Source: Szabonella alba (GTDB taxonomy: Bacteria; Pseudomonadota; Alphaproteobacteria; Rhodobacterales; Rhodobacteraceae). From it: a stretch of 32,054 nt of DNA. Location: NCBI RefSeq assembly GCF_016765775.1, contig NZ_JAESVN010000017.1, forward strand, positions 1 through 32,054, in the 5' to 3' direction. A model generated the notes under the pieces. That model was not told where the DNA came from and ran no database searches. It saw only the letters and a program-made list of their open reading frames with translations. The position numbers and the translations under genes were made by a program. This document shows, one piece after another, positions 6,883 to 15,410 of this stretch (the first letter of the stretch is position 1; each line of letters opens with the position of its first letter).

Positions 6883-7827
6883 ATGTCAGCAACTTCAACT
6901 ACCGCCAATCGCCTCTTCGTGATGGAAAAGTTCGGGACTGACCCCGGGTCGCTGAGCGCAGAGGTTTATATTCCGGAGAACTTCCCTAAGAACGGCCCTC
7001 TTGTCGTCGTGCTGCATGGCAGCACCCAGTCTGCAGAGAGCTACGATACCGGATCAGGCTGGTCTGCTCTCGCCGAAGAATTTGGGGTAGCGCTCCTGTT
7101 CCCGGGGCAAAAGAAGGCCAACAACGCCATCGGCAGCTTCAACTGGTTCAAGCGGAGCGACAGCCACCGCGGCGGTGGCGAGCCGCTTTCTATTCGGCAG
7201 ATGATCACACAGGTCGTTGACGATCACGCCATCGACCCCTCGCAGGTCTTCATCACGGGGATGTCCTCGGGTGGTGCCATGACTTCAGTGATGCTGGCGA
7301 CCTATCCGGAAGTTTTCGCGGGAGGTGCGATCATCGCAGGACTGCCCTACCGCAGCGCGAACACCCTGATGCAGGCAATGTTTCGCATGAATGGATATGG
7401 GGGACCCTCTGATCGCAGGCTCAACGCGCTTGTGCGCGGAGCCTCTCATTTCACGGGTCCATGGCCGACGATCTCGGTCTGGCATGGTGACAGCGATACA
7501 ACCGTCGACAAGTCCAACGCCAGCGGGATCGTCCGACAGTGGCAGAAGATCCACAAGGTCGAAGGCCCCCCGACACGCGTCGAGATGGTTGACGGCTTCC
7601 CTAGGGAAGTCTGGTGCGACCCCGACGGGCGGGAGGTGATCGAGTATTACATCATCGAGGAGATGGGCCACGGCACGCCGATCAGTGCCGAGGGCGACGA
7701 GGGTCTGGGAGAAGAAGGCAAGTACATGCTGGAGGTTGGCATTTCCTCCACCCGCCACATCGCGGATTTCTGGGGTTTGACGCGGTTAGGTGCAGAACAC
7801 CTAGCCGAACCGATCACGGCCGCGTAG
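6883..7827 (+). CDS. PHB-depolymerase-type alpha/beta-hydrolase esterase
   Basis: This 314-residue protein belongs to the PHB depolymerase (type 1, short-chain) esterase family. Motifs include the oxyanion-hole segment VVLHGSTQSAESY at ~40, the nucleophile elbow GMSSGG with Ser128, acid candidates Asp203/Asp205 (WHGDSDTTVD) and the catalytic His263 (MGHGTP). The conserved FPGQKKANNAIGSFNWF loop is typical. These enzymes cut polyhydroxybutyrate or small acyl esters. No signal peptide is visible, so a cytoplasmic role (mobilising storage polymer or oligomers) is more likely than secretion; that is inference. The start at the ATG at 6883 has AGGG upstream. The frame is open back to 6799, but those residues look non-coding. 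It stands alone, flanked by decayed DNA. Confidence 0.85.
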   Translation: MSATSTTANRLFVMEKFGTDPGSLSAEVYIPENFPKNGPLVVVLHGSTQSAESYDTGSGWSALAEEFGVALLFPGQKKANNAIGSFNWFKRSDSHRGGGEPLSIRQMITQVVDDHAIDPSQVFITGMSSGGAMTSVMLATYPEVFAGGAIIAGLPYRSANTLMQAMFRMNGYGGPSDRRLNALVRGASHFTGPWPTISVWHGDSDTTVDKSNASGIVRQWQKIHKVEGPPTRVEMVDGFPREVWCDPDGREVIEYYIIEEMGHGTPISAEGDEGLGEEGKYMLEVGISSTRHIADFWGLTRLGAEHLAEPITAA

Positions 7828-8281
7828 ATCGGCTCGTTTGCTAACCGGTGGCGCCGCCTCTGGCCGGAACCTTCAGCGCGCGTCCCCAGATCCGGCGCAT
7901 CGTTGACCTGATAACAGTCCAGTTTGGCGCAAAGGAGGTTCTCGTGGCCTTTAATCCCGCATTTCCCCATCGCGATGATCATGCCTGACCTGGAGCGCCT
8001 TATCGGGGCGATCGGGACCATCGCACACAAAACTCCGGCATCGACGCCTTGGCGCCGATGGCAACCAGCGAAGCGACAAGCCCCATCACGAGCAGGACGT
8101 TAGTGTCCGGCAGTAATGCCAGGCGGACATTGGCCCAACTGAACATGGCCGTCTGAAACGAGAGTATCGCGAAAGTCCCAAATTATGACATCGCGGTCAC
8201 CGCTGCGAGCTGTTGGAAAGGACCATCTGCGTTTGGCAGACGGCGTCGAAAGTCACTTGACCAACGGCATCCGCCCGCCCA
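7828..8281. other. Gene-free stretch with decayed coding remnants
   Basis: Besides the remnant at 7881-7988, the minus strand holds an open frame (8000-8182) reading FAILSFQTAMFSWANVRLAL and a second hydrophobic stretch. This looks like part of a membrane protein, but it is interrupted by a stop at 8183-8185 and has no start. No intact gene is supported here. Confidence 0.35.
7881..7988 (+). pseudogene. Possible cation-efflux (CDF) transporter C-terminal fragment
   Basis: The frame PQIRRIVDLITVQFGAKEVL continuing VAFNPAFP to a TGA at 7986 resembles the cytoplasmic C-terminal domain of cation diffusion facilitators. That domain has segments like VN-LLTMQFGP-EVL followed by a strand. Only ~35 residues are left, with no start and no membrane part. 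Similarity is by eye only and could be chance. Confidence 0.3.
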
Positions 8282-8674
8282 TCAGTCGACACCATATTCC
8301 AGCATCTTTTCCAGACCTTCGGTCAGATACTCTCCCACCATTGGCTTGCCCAGAAGATAACGGCTCACCAGCCCCTCATGCTGTTGTCGCGCGAGGGCCT
8401 TGGTCTGTTCCCAAGCTGCCGGTTCCGCATCGCCGCGGCCGATCCAGAACAGCGCTACGAGCGCGTCCTGCTGTTCGTCGTTCATGCTTTCGATTTCTTG
8501 GGTGATCTCGTCCCGGATCAGATCGTCATCAGTTTCCTGCAGGGTCGCAGTCACCTGGTCGTCCGTGGCATTCCCGCCAAGGTCCGAGATATCGGTCCCT
8601 TCCTTCGCCATAACGGCGTTGAACCGCAGTACCAGTTCTTCGATCCGGGTAGCGTTAAGGGGCAGCGCGGCCAT
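8282..8674 (-). CDS. DUF3775 domain-containing protein
   Basis: This 130-residue acidic protein starts at the ATG at 8674 with AGGAG seven bases upstream on the minus strand. The second half (MNDEQQDALVALFWIGRGDA ... W-ALAR-QH ... YLLGKPMVGEYL-EGLE) is the DUF3775 pattern found widely in Alphaproteobacteria. The function is unknown. No catalytic motif, signal peptide or membrane segment is visible. It stands alone between decayed regions, yet the intact frame and good ribosome binding site suggest it is expressed. Confidence 0.8.
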   Translation of the reverse strand: MAALPLNATRIEELVLRFNAVMAKEGTDISDLGGNATDDQVTATLQETDDDLIRDEITQEIESMNDEQQDALVALFWIGRGDAEPAAWEQTKALARQQHEGLVSRYLLGKPMVGEYLTEGLEKMLEYGVD

Positions 8675-8823
8675 AGGTATCTCCTGTTCGTTGCGCTCTC
8701 AGGATAGCACTTGGTCGTGGCGTGGCACTGATGTCGATCATGACGCCTTGCGCGCCTTCGCTCTGGCAGCGCTTGCGACGCAGGCGGAACCGACCGGTGG
8801 GCGAAGCGCTGTGTCAGGCCGGC

Positions 8824-8851
8824 TGTTGACTTTCACCCAGAACTGAGCCGG
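8824..8851 (+). repeat. IS21 remnant, left terminal inverted repeat
   Basis: Starts TGTTGACTTTCACCCAGAAC and continues to 8851. It is the mirror of 9218-9245 with one mismatch and is close to the terminus at 31929-31956. Confidence 0.8.
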
Positions 8852-8870
8852 TTATCTGCCGTTCAGCGCA

Positions 8871-9187
8871 TCAGGCGGCGCCTTGCTGTTCCATCTGCTG
8901 GGCAAGCTCTACGAGCGCACGAGCGTCGTGATCACCACCAACCTCAGCTTCAGCGAATGGGCAACCGTCTTTGGCGACGCAAAGATGACCACCGCCTTGC
9001 TCGACCGTCTCACCCACCGCTGTCCCTAGCCATTGGGCTCGAACCAATGGCGCCTCAATGGCTCGACCTTGAAACCGGAAGCGACAGCTTCGGATTCAAG
9101 GCAAGCTCAGCTGCCGCAGCCCGGGAAAAGAAGGGGGCAAACCCACCCTTGACCACCCTTGACCCAGCCATGAACCAAAATCCATAA
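8871..9187 (+). pseudogene. istB: istB (IS21 ATPase helper), C-terminal remnant
   Basis: The frame [51 protein letters not shown] is the conserved end of the IstB AAA+ helper protein. It includes the NLSFSEW and FGD...LLDRL motifs. A stop follows at ~9027. After ~40 bp of foreign sequence containing an inverted repeat (CCATTGG-7 nt-CCAATGG, 9030-9050), the IstB tail resumes in another frame (LETGSDSFGFKASSAAAARE, ending at 9187). The N-terminal Walker motifs are missing. It is not functional. Confidence 0.8.
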
Positions 9188-9217
9188 TCAGAGGTGGCTC
9201 ACTTCTCGGTGAAAAAC

Positions 9218-9245
9218 CCGGCTCAGTTCTGGGTGAAAATCAACA
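9218..9245 (-). repeat. IS21 remnant, right terminal inverted repeat
   Basis: On the minus strand it starts TGTTGATTTTCACCCAGAAC, matching the left end with one difference. The outer end is at 9245. Confidence 0.8.
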
Positions 9246-9724
9246 GTGGGTGCATCACCGTCAGGAAATCTATCGCACTTTTTGTCGTTTTGACATGGAG
9301 CTGGGGAACAGGTCGCTCGAGTGAAGCGTGAGGGTCGTTCGGCTGGAAATCCTTCAGAGAGTTCTGATTTTGATTAATATTTGAATTGAAAATTAAAATT
9401 TCCATTCAAATTGCAGCTTTGCTTGCACAGCTGCAGCGGCTTTACAGGGTGTAAAAATCTGACACCGGATTTTAGCCACCATTCACCAGCCAAGCCATGC
9501 AGTGTTTCCATGAAGTGATCCACACCCGACATTCACGCAACACATGACAAAATCGGGTGGTTGAGATCACTCCATACCTCATCTGTGGCGGACGCCAAGC
9601 GGTTTTCTCCATAGTTTTCCGCAGTTTCAGGAATTTTCCGGTCATGCTTGATAGTTCTTTGTCGGGTTCAACTTAGCTGCTAGATTACTTAAAGTTGTTC
9701 AGGATGCGGAGACAGGTCACCTTC
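9246..9724. other. AT-rich upstream region of the phosphorelay operon
   Basis: No gene is seen in this 479-nt stretch. It is much richer in A+T than the surrounding DNA, especially 9360-9415. There, TTTGAATTGAAA (9380-9391) and TTTCCATTCAAA (9399-9410) form an inverted repeat with one mismatch and a 7-nt gap. It is the likely regulatory region of the kinase operon. No clear -35/-10 pair could be fixed. Confidence 0.4.
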
Positions 9725-12190
9725 ATGCACGACCTCTCGGGCGCAATGCTGGAGGCGATAATGGCTTCGGCCAGCGATGCCATTTTCAGCCATGATTGTG
9801 CTGGCCGCATCACCCGCTGGGGCAAGGGCGCGGAACGGCTGTTTGGCTATGCCCCTGATGAAATGATCGGTCAGCCACTTCTGCGGCTCATTCCCGAAGC
9901 GCAGCGCGCGGATGAGGCTGGAAACATGGACCGGCTTCGTCGCGGTATGGCGACGCCTGCCTTCGACACCCGCCGAATTGCCCGAAAGGGCAGTTCAGTC
10001 GAGACCACCGTGTCGATCACGCCGATTCTTGGTCCTGACGGGCAGGTGCTTGGTGGATTGCGCATCGTGCGGGATATCGGTGCCGTCAATCAACAGCGCA
10101 GGGAGCTGGAACGGCTGAACCAGCTCTACAGCGCGCTTCGCGCGATCAACCAGACCATCGCGCGAAGCCTGTCCCCGCAGCAGCTTTTCGATGAGGTCAG
10201 CCGCATTCTGGTGCAGGAAGGCGGCTTTCGCACCGCCCTGATCGGCATCCACGATCCCGGCACCCGGCAGATCGTGCCGATGGCCTGCGACGGCAATGCG
10301 ACAGAGATCTTGCGGGAGTCGAAGATCTATTCGGATGACCGTATCGAAGGGCAGGGGCCGGGGGGCCGTGCCTTCCGGTCGGGCAAACCGGTGATCTGCA
10401 ACGACACCGAAACAGACCCCAGCACGCAGCACCTGCGGCAGATGGTGGCGCGACTGGGCTTGCTGTCCTGGGCGGTTTTTCCGATCTTCTGTCTGGGCGA
10501 GACCGTCGGCCTTCTGATCGTCTATTCGGACAGAAAGGACTATTTTCAGGAACCCGAAATCTCGCTTCTGCGCGACGCGGCGGCCGATGTGTCCTTCGGC
10601 CTTGATCTCCTGGCGCGGGAACAGGCCCGCAATCGCGCCGAGGCGCTGGTCCGATCCGAACAGGCCTTTGGTGAGGCCATGATCAATACATTGCCCGGCA
10701 TTGTCTATTTTTATGACATGTCGGGCAGGTTTATCCGCTGGAACCGTAATTTTGAGACGGTATCAGAATATTCCAGCGCCGAAATCGCGACAATGCACCC
10801 GCTGGATTTTTTTCCCGAAGAGGAGCGGCCGCTATTGGCCACACGGATCAATGAGGTTTTTTCCAGTGGTGAGGCGGCGGTCGAGGCGCATTTCAAGTCA
10901 AAATCCGGCTTGCTCATTCCGCATTACTTCACGGGCCGCAGGGTCGAGATGGGGGGGCATGATTACCTGATCGGGGTTGGTATCGACATCACTGACCGTG
11001 TCCGCGCCGAAGAGGCATCCCGCCTCAGCGAACAGCGTTACCGGGCGCTGTTCGAACATGCGCCGGATGGTATCCTCATCGGCACGGCCGAGGGTTTCAT
11101 CGACGCGAACCAGAGCATGTGCCGAATGCTGGGCCTCCGGCGCGACGAGATCATCGGAAGACGGGCCTCGGACTTCGTGGCCGAAGATGAACGCTCACGG
11201 CTCACCGCTGCCTTCAGGGAATTCGCGGAGCGCCCCCGCTATCACCACCAATGGATGCTGCGCCGCGCCGATAACAGCGTCTTTCCGGCCGATGTGATCG
11301 CCGAACAACTGCCGGACGGAAACGTCATGGCCATGGCCCGGGATGTCAGTGAACGCGAGGCCGCCGCGGACACCCTGCGCGACCTGAACCGGACACTTGA
11401 ACAGCGGGTCGAGACGCGAACCCGCGATCTGGCCGAAGCGCTGTCGCGGGCGGAACGGGCCGACAAGGTCAAGTCGGCCTTCCTTGCGAATATGTCGCAT
11501 GAACTTCGCACGCCACTGAACTCGATCATAGGGTTCACCGGGATCATCCTTCAGGGGCTCGCGGGGCCGCTGAACGACGAACAGCGCAAACAGCTTGGAA
11601 TGGTGCGCAACAGTGCGCGCCACCTGCTGGACCTGATCAATGATGTGCTGGATATCTCAAAGATCGAGGCCGGTCAGTTATCTGTCCGCCACGAGGCTTT
11701 CGACATTGCGGCCAGCATTGACCACGCAATCGAACAGATACGCCCGATGGCCGAGCGCAAGGGGCTTTCGCTGACGATCGACGCGGCCAAGGCGCCCGCC
11801 ATTCTGGTCGCGGATCGCCGGCGGGTCGAACAGATCCTGCTCAACCTGCTGTCCAATGCGGTGAAGTTCACAACTGAGGGGGCGGTGATCCTGAAGGTCG
11901 CGACAAGCCCGGACTTTCGCGGCAAAGACGGCTTGGGGCCACCCCGGCCAGCCGTGCGCTTTGATGTAACCGACACCGGCATCGGCATCGGTCTGGCGGA
12001 TCTCGAAACGCTGTTTCAGCCGTTCAGGCAGTTGGACAGCGGCCTGACGCGCCAGCACGAAGGCACCGGGCTGGGGCTCGCGATCTGCCGGCGGCTTGCA
12101 CGGCTGATGGATGGTGAGGTTTCGGCCATCAGTGCCCCCGGCAAGGGCAGCACCTTTACGGCGATAATCCCTCTCGAACAGGCACCCTGA
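9725..12190 (+). CDS. PAS/GAF sensor histidine kinase
   Basis: This is a cytoplasmic sensor kinase of 821 residues from the ATG at 9725. TTG 9695 and ATG 9704 are in frame, but the PAS domain begins right after 9725. Domains in order are PAS (~1-120), GAF (~140-300), PAS (~315-435), PAS (~440-555), a short coiled coil (RTLEQRVETRTRDLAEALSR), HisKA with phospho-acceptor His592 (FLANMSHELRTPLNS), and HATPase with N-box Asn711 (NLLSNAVKFT), DTGIGIG and GTGLGLAI. There are no membrane segments and no receiver domain. It ends 1 nt before a stand-alone receiver gene, so it probably feeds phosphate to that protein and perhaps to the hybrid kinase after it. The signal is unknown; the GAF and PAS domains may bind a small ligand or cofactor. 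Confidence 0.92.
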   Translation: MHDLSGAMLEAIMASASDAIFSHDCAGRITRWGKGAERLFGYAPDEMIGQPLLRLIPEAQRADEAGNMDRLRRGMATPAFDTRRIARKGSSVETTVSITPILGPDGQVLGGLRIVRDIGAVNQQRRELERLNQLYSALRAINQTIARSLSPQQLFDEVSRILVQEGGFRTALIGIHDPGTRQIVPMACDGNATEILRESKIYSDDRIEGQGPGGRAFRSGKPVICNDTETDPSTQHLRQMVARLGLLSWAVFPIFCLGETVGLLIVYSDRKDYFQEPEISLLRDAAADVSFGLDLLAREQARNRAEALVRSEQAFGEAMINTLPGIVYFYDMSGRFIRWNRNFETVSEYSSAEIATMHPLDFFPEEERPLLATRINEVFSSGEAAVEAHFKSKSGLLIPHYFTGRRVEMGGHDYLIGVGIDITDRVRAEEASRLSEQRYRALFEHAPDGILIGTAEGFIDANQSMCRMLGLRRDEIIGRRASDFVAEDERSRLTAAFREFAERPRYHHQWMLRRADNSVFPADVIAEQLPDGNVMAMARDVSEREAAADTLRDLNRTLEQRVETRTRDLAEALSRAERADKVKSAFLANMSHELRTPLNSIIGFTGIILQGLAGPLNDEQRKQLGMVRNSARHLLDLINDVLDISKIEAGQLSVRHEAFDIAASIDHAIEQIRPMAERKGLSLTIDAAKAPAILVADRRRVEQILLNLLSNAVKFTTEGAVILKVATSPDFRGKDGLGPPRPAVRFDVTDTGIGIGLADLETLFQPFRQLDSGLTRQHEGTGLGLAICRRLARLMDGEVSAISAPGKGSTFTAIIPLEQAP

Positions 12191-12191
12191 C

Positions 12192-12572
12192 ATGCAGCCC
12201 ACAACCATTCTGATCGAGGATAATGAACAGAACCGCTATCTGGCGACCTTTCTGCTGGAGGGGCGCGGATTCAAGGTGATCGCGGCGGTTGACGGGATCA
12301 GCGGCATCGAACTGGCCCGTACGACGCGTGCAGATGTGATCCTGCTCGACATCCAGTTGCCCCGCATGAACGGTCATGATGTCGCGCGCGCGCTTCGCGG
12401 CATCCCGGACCTGAATTCAGTGCCGATTGTTGCCGTCACCTCCTATGCCATGGTCGGGGACCGCGAAGCGGTTCTGGCTGCGGGCTGCAACGGCTACATC
12501 GAAAAGCCGATCAACCCCGAGACATTCGTCGATGAGGTCCTTGCCCATATCAAGGGGGTTGGCACAGCATGA
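12192..12572 (+). CDS. Single-domain response regulator (DivK/CheY-like)
   Basis: This 126-residue protein is a lone receiver domain. It has the acidic pair Glu9/Asp10, phospho-acceptor Asp53 (VILLDIQLP), Thr83 (VAVTSY) and Lys105 (IEKPIN). The LLDIQLPRMNGHDVARALR segment and the YIEKPI ending resemble DivK-type receivers. There is no output domain, so it must act through protein contacts, for example as a phosphate shuttle or an allosteric kinase regulator. It lies between two kinase genes, 1 nt after the first stop and overlapping the next start by ATGA. Confidence 0.92.
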   Translation: MQPTTILIEDNEQNRYLATFLLEGRGFKVIAAVDGISGIELARTTRADVILLDIQLPRMNGHDVARALRGIPDLNSVPIVAVTSYAMVGDREAVLAAGCNGYIEKPINPETFVDEVLAHIKGVGTA

Positions 12573-14644
12573 CACGGATCCTGATCGTCGATGACAAGGA
12601 GGAGAACCGGTACTTCCTTGAGGTGCTGCTGAAGGGGCATGGTTTCATTCCTGTGACGGCCCGGCACGGAGCCGAGGCGCTGGCGATTGCGCGCAATGAT
12701 CCGCCCGATCTGGTAATCTCCGACCTGCTGATGCCGGTCATGGACGGCTATACCCTACTGCGGCACTGGCGCAGTGATGCCCGCCTCGGCGAGAAGCCAT
12801 TCATCGTCTATACGGCAACCTATACCGAACCGGAGGATGAGAGGCTGGCCCTCGATCTGGGCGCGGATGCCTTCATCCTCAAGCCCGCAGATCCCGAGGA
12901 GTTTCTTGTTCAGGTCAACAAGGTGCTTTCAACGCGCGGCAAAGGGCCGCGCCGGATGCAGGAGAAAGTGCCGAACCCTGAATCGCACGAAACCTTCAAA
13001 GCCTATAGCGATACCCTGATCCGCAAACTTGAAGAGAAATCCCTGCAACTGGAAGAGGCGAACCGTTCGCTGCAGGCGGATATCGAAAAGCATCTGCGCA
13101 CCGAAGAAGCCTTGCGCCGCAGCGAAGCCGAGTTCCGCGTGCTTGCCGATGCAATGCCACAGATCGTGTGGGTCAGTGACAGCGCGGGGGGGGTGACAAG
13201 CTTCAATCGTCTATGGTCACAGTATACCGGCCTCGATCAGGATGCGGGCCTGAAGAACCGCTGGGCGAACCTGCTGCCTCCCGAATACCGCGCTGCAGAG
13301 CTGGAAAAATGGGCGATCGCAATCGGCACGGGCAGCACCTATGTCAGCGAAATCGAGCTTCGCCGCCACGATGGGGAATTCCGATGGTGGCTGGCCCGCG
13401 CACTTCCGGTTCCGGGAACCGATGGCCACCCCGAAAAATGGATCGGCACCTTTACCGATATCCATGATCTCAAGGTCACGCAGGAAAGCCTCCGGCGAAG
13501 CCAGAGGCTTGAGGTGGTGGGCCAACTGACCGGCGGCATCGCCCATGATTTCAACAACATCCTGCAGATCATTCTGGTGAATGTCGAAAACCTTGAGGAC
13601 AGTGAGAAACTTCCGCCCGGGCTGAAATCGGTCATCGCGGGCATCGGCCATGCGGTGGATCGCGCAGCCGACCTGATCCGCCGTCTGATGGCCTTTTCCC
13701 GCCGTCAGTCCCTGCGCCCCGAGGTCACGGACGTCAATGACCTGATCCGCAATACCGGCAAGCTGCTTCGGCTTGCTCTTGGTGACGAGATCGAGCTTGT
13801 GGAAACGCTTTCTCCCACGCTTTCAAAGGTCAGTATCGACCGCAGCCAGCTTGAGGCCGCGCTTGTGAATCTATGCGTGAATGCGCGCGATGCGATGCCA
13901 ACCGGCGGAGTGCTGACGGTCGATACCCGGAACGTCACGCTGGACAGCCCGCTGGCGGCGCAGTTTCCCGAAACGGCAGAAGGGGACTATGTGCAGATCG
14001 TGGTCACCGATACCGGAATGGGCATCGCGCCTGAACATCTGGATATGGTTTTCGAACCCTTCTTCACGACGAAGGAAGAGGGAAAAGGCACTGGGCTGGG
14101 CCTCAGCATGGTTTACGGCTTCATGAAGCAGTCGAAAGGACATGTCACGATTGACAGCCGGAAGGGGCATGGCACGACCGTCACGCTTTTCCTTCCCAGT
14201 ATCCTGGATGAGCCAGCCCCCGCTGCGGTGCCGCAGGAGCAGAGCGTTGAGGTGCGGACAGGGCATGTGCTGCTGGTCGAGGACAATCCCGATGTGCGCA
14301 CAAGCGTCCGGCGTCAACTGGAGCGTATCGGCTTTCGCGTCAGCGAGGCCGAGTCAGCCTCTGATGCGCTGATCGCCTGCGCCCTGCAGGAGCCGCCTTT
14401 CGACTTGCTTTTGTCCGATATCGCCATGCCCGGCGACTCCAACGGCCGGGTACTGGTCGAGGAGGTCGGGCAGCGCTGGCCCGGTATGGCGAGGGTTCTG
14501 ATGTCGGGCAACCTTCGGGATGACGCAGGCGAAGCCGCATTGCCGCAGGGGGATGTTCTGCTGCTGCCAAAACCCTTTCGCCTGCGTGACCTGAGCCGTA
14601 TCCTGCAGGAGGCCATGAACACCCAGCCCGCAAAAGAACCCTGA
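12569..14644 (+). CDS. Hybrid histidine kinase (REC-PAS-HisKA-HATPase-REC)
   Basis: This 691-residue cytoplasmic hybrid kinase has an N-terminal receiver with Asp52 (VISDLLMPVMDG). A coiled linker follows at ~135-180 and a PAS domain at ~185-305 (NRLWSQYTGLD type). HisKA carries His326 in the LTGGIAHDFNNILQ form, then HATPase with NLCVNARDAM, DTGMGI and GTGLGLSMVYGF. A C-terminal receiver has Asp617 (LLLSDIAMP). A receiver at each end lets it take phosphate in and pass it on, or gate its own activity. Its start overlaps the single-domain receiver gene, so stoichiometric expression is likely. No DNA-binding output exists in the operon, so the final target must be elsewhere. Confidence 0.92.
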   Translation: MTRILIVDDKEENRYFLEVLLKGHGFIPVTARHGAEALAIARNDPPDLVISDLLMPVMDGYTLLRHWRSDARLGEKPFIVYTATYTEPEDERLALDLGADAFILKPADPEEFLVQVNKVLSTRGKGPRRMQEKVPNPESHETFKAYSDTLIRKLEEKSLQLEEANRSLQADIEKHLRTEEALRRSEAEFRVLADAMPQIVWVSDSAGGVTSFNRLWSQYTGLDQDAGLKNRWANLLPPEYRAAELEKWAIAIGTGSTYVSEIELRRHDGEFRWWLARALPVPGTDGHPEKWIGTFTDIHDLKVTQESLRRSQRLEVVGQLTGGIAHDFNNILQIILVNVENLEDSEKLPPGLKSVIAGIGHAVDRAADLIRRLMAFSRRQSLRPEVTDVNDLIRNTGKLLRLALGDEIELVETLSPTLSKVSIDRSQLEAALVNLCVNARDAMPTGGVLTVDTRNVTLDSPLAAQFPETAEGDYVQIVVTDTGMGIAPEHLDMVFEPFFTTKEEGKGTGLGLSMVYGFMKQSKGHVTIDSRKGHGTTVTLFLPSILDEPAPAAVPQEQSVEVRTGHVLLVEDNPDVRTSVRRQLERIGFRVSEAESASDALIACALQEPPFDLLLSDIAMPGDSNGRVLVEEVGQRWPGMARVLMSGNLRDDAGEAALPQGDVLLLPKPFRLRDLSRILQEAMNTQPAKEP

Positions 14645-14868
14645 CCGGAAGGCAGAAGGCAGCGGATTGGGCCCCCGCCAGAATCACAACCCGGAAACGC
14701 AACCAAGAAACGCGACGCCATGTCACAAAGGTGTGGCCCGCGAATAGCGGCATCAGCGCAGGCCGGACCTGTGAGGATTCCGCGCTTTGATGAACCCGAC
14801 AGGACGGGATTTGCTCCGGGGCAACACCCTGCTGCAATCTGCGCAGAGCGCGGCCCCGGAGGCATGGT

Positions 14869-15294
14869 TCAGACCAGTGTCAGGCCGACATCCACATTGT
14901 TGCGGGTGGCGTTGGAATAGGGGCAGGTCTGATGTGCCGCCTCGACCAGTTTCTGCGCGTCCTCGGGCGCCAGACCCGGCAGGTTGATCGCAAGATCGGC
15001 GGTAATGCCAAATCCGCCTTCGCTGCGCGGTCCGATCCCTACGGTGGCGGTGATCGTGGCATCGGCGGGGATTTTCAGCTTGTGCTGCGGCGCCACGGCC
15101 TTGAGCGCGCCCAGAAAGCAGGCGGCATAGCCCGCCGCGAAAAGCTGTTCGGGATTGGTGCCGGGACCGCCTGCGCCGCCCAGTTCCTTTGGGGTGGCCA
15201 AGGCAACCTCAAGGCGGGCGTCTTCGCTGCGGGCCTGACCTTCACGGCCACCGGTTGCGGTGGCTTGGGTGCGGTAGAGAACCTGAACGGACAT
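14869..15294 (-). CDS. ohr: Organic hydroperoxide resistance protein Ohr
   Basis: This 141-residue Ohr/OsmC-family peroxiredoxin-like thiol peroxidase reduces organic hydroperoxides. Both redox cysteines are present: Cys59 in YAACFLGAL and Cys124 in HQTCPYSNATR. The N-terminal LYRTQATATGGREGQARS segment is also typical. The ATG at 15294 is chosen because AAGGAAA precedes it; the open frame extends upstream but enters the operator region. It is divergent from ohrR with a 116-nt gap, the standard arrangement for peroxide-induced derepression. It is full length compared with the family (140-145 residues). Confidence 0.95.
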   Translation of the reverse strand: MSVQVLYRTQATATGGREGQARSEDARLEVALATPKELGGAGGPGTNPEQLFAAGYAACFLGALKAVAPQHKLKIPADATITATVGIGPRSEGGFGITADLAINLPGLAPEDAQKLVEAAHQTCPYSNATRNNVDVGLTLV

Positions 15295-15323
15295 GGTGTT
15301 TCCTTTATTTTTGAGGTAATTAT

Positions 15324-15333
15324 TATCGCGATA
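15324..15333. promoter_or_regulatory. Candidate OhrR operator, ohr-proximal
   Basis: TATCGCGATA is a perfect 10-bp palindrome, 30 nt upstream of the ohr start. A near copy in inverted orientation lies at 15379-15388. Its position and symmetry fit a MarR-family dimer site. Confidence 0.55.
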
Positions 15334-15378
15334 TGTATTCACTAGTCAGTGTCGCGTCGCTTGTCCAGCTTTTTGTTG

Positions 15379-15388
15379 TCGCGATAAT
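15379..15388. promoter_or_regulatory. Candidate OhrR operator, ohrR-proximal
   Basis: TCGCGATAAT is the exact reverse complement of ATTATCGCGA at 15321-15330. It lies 22 nt upstream of the ohrR start, so both divergent genes would have a site near their promoter. Confidence 0.5.
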
Positions 15389-15410
15389 GAGTTTCGTGAT
15401 AGGTAAGGCC

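Larger units (their letters stand above)
8824..9245. mobile_element. Internally deleted IS21-family element (422 bp)
   Basis: Terminal inverted repeats at 8824-8851 and 9218-9245 match at 27 of 28 positions and begin TGTTGA(C/T)TTTCACCCAGAA, as in IS21-family elements. Between them only the end of istB remains. All of istA and most of istB are gone, so it cannot move on its own but could be moved by a related IstAB, like the IS21 element starting at 31929. An inner copy of the end motif (CACTTCTCGGTGAAAA, 9200-9215) is typical of the multiple transposase-binding repeats of IS21. Confidence 0.8.
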
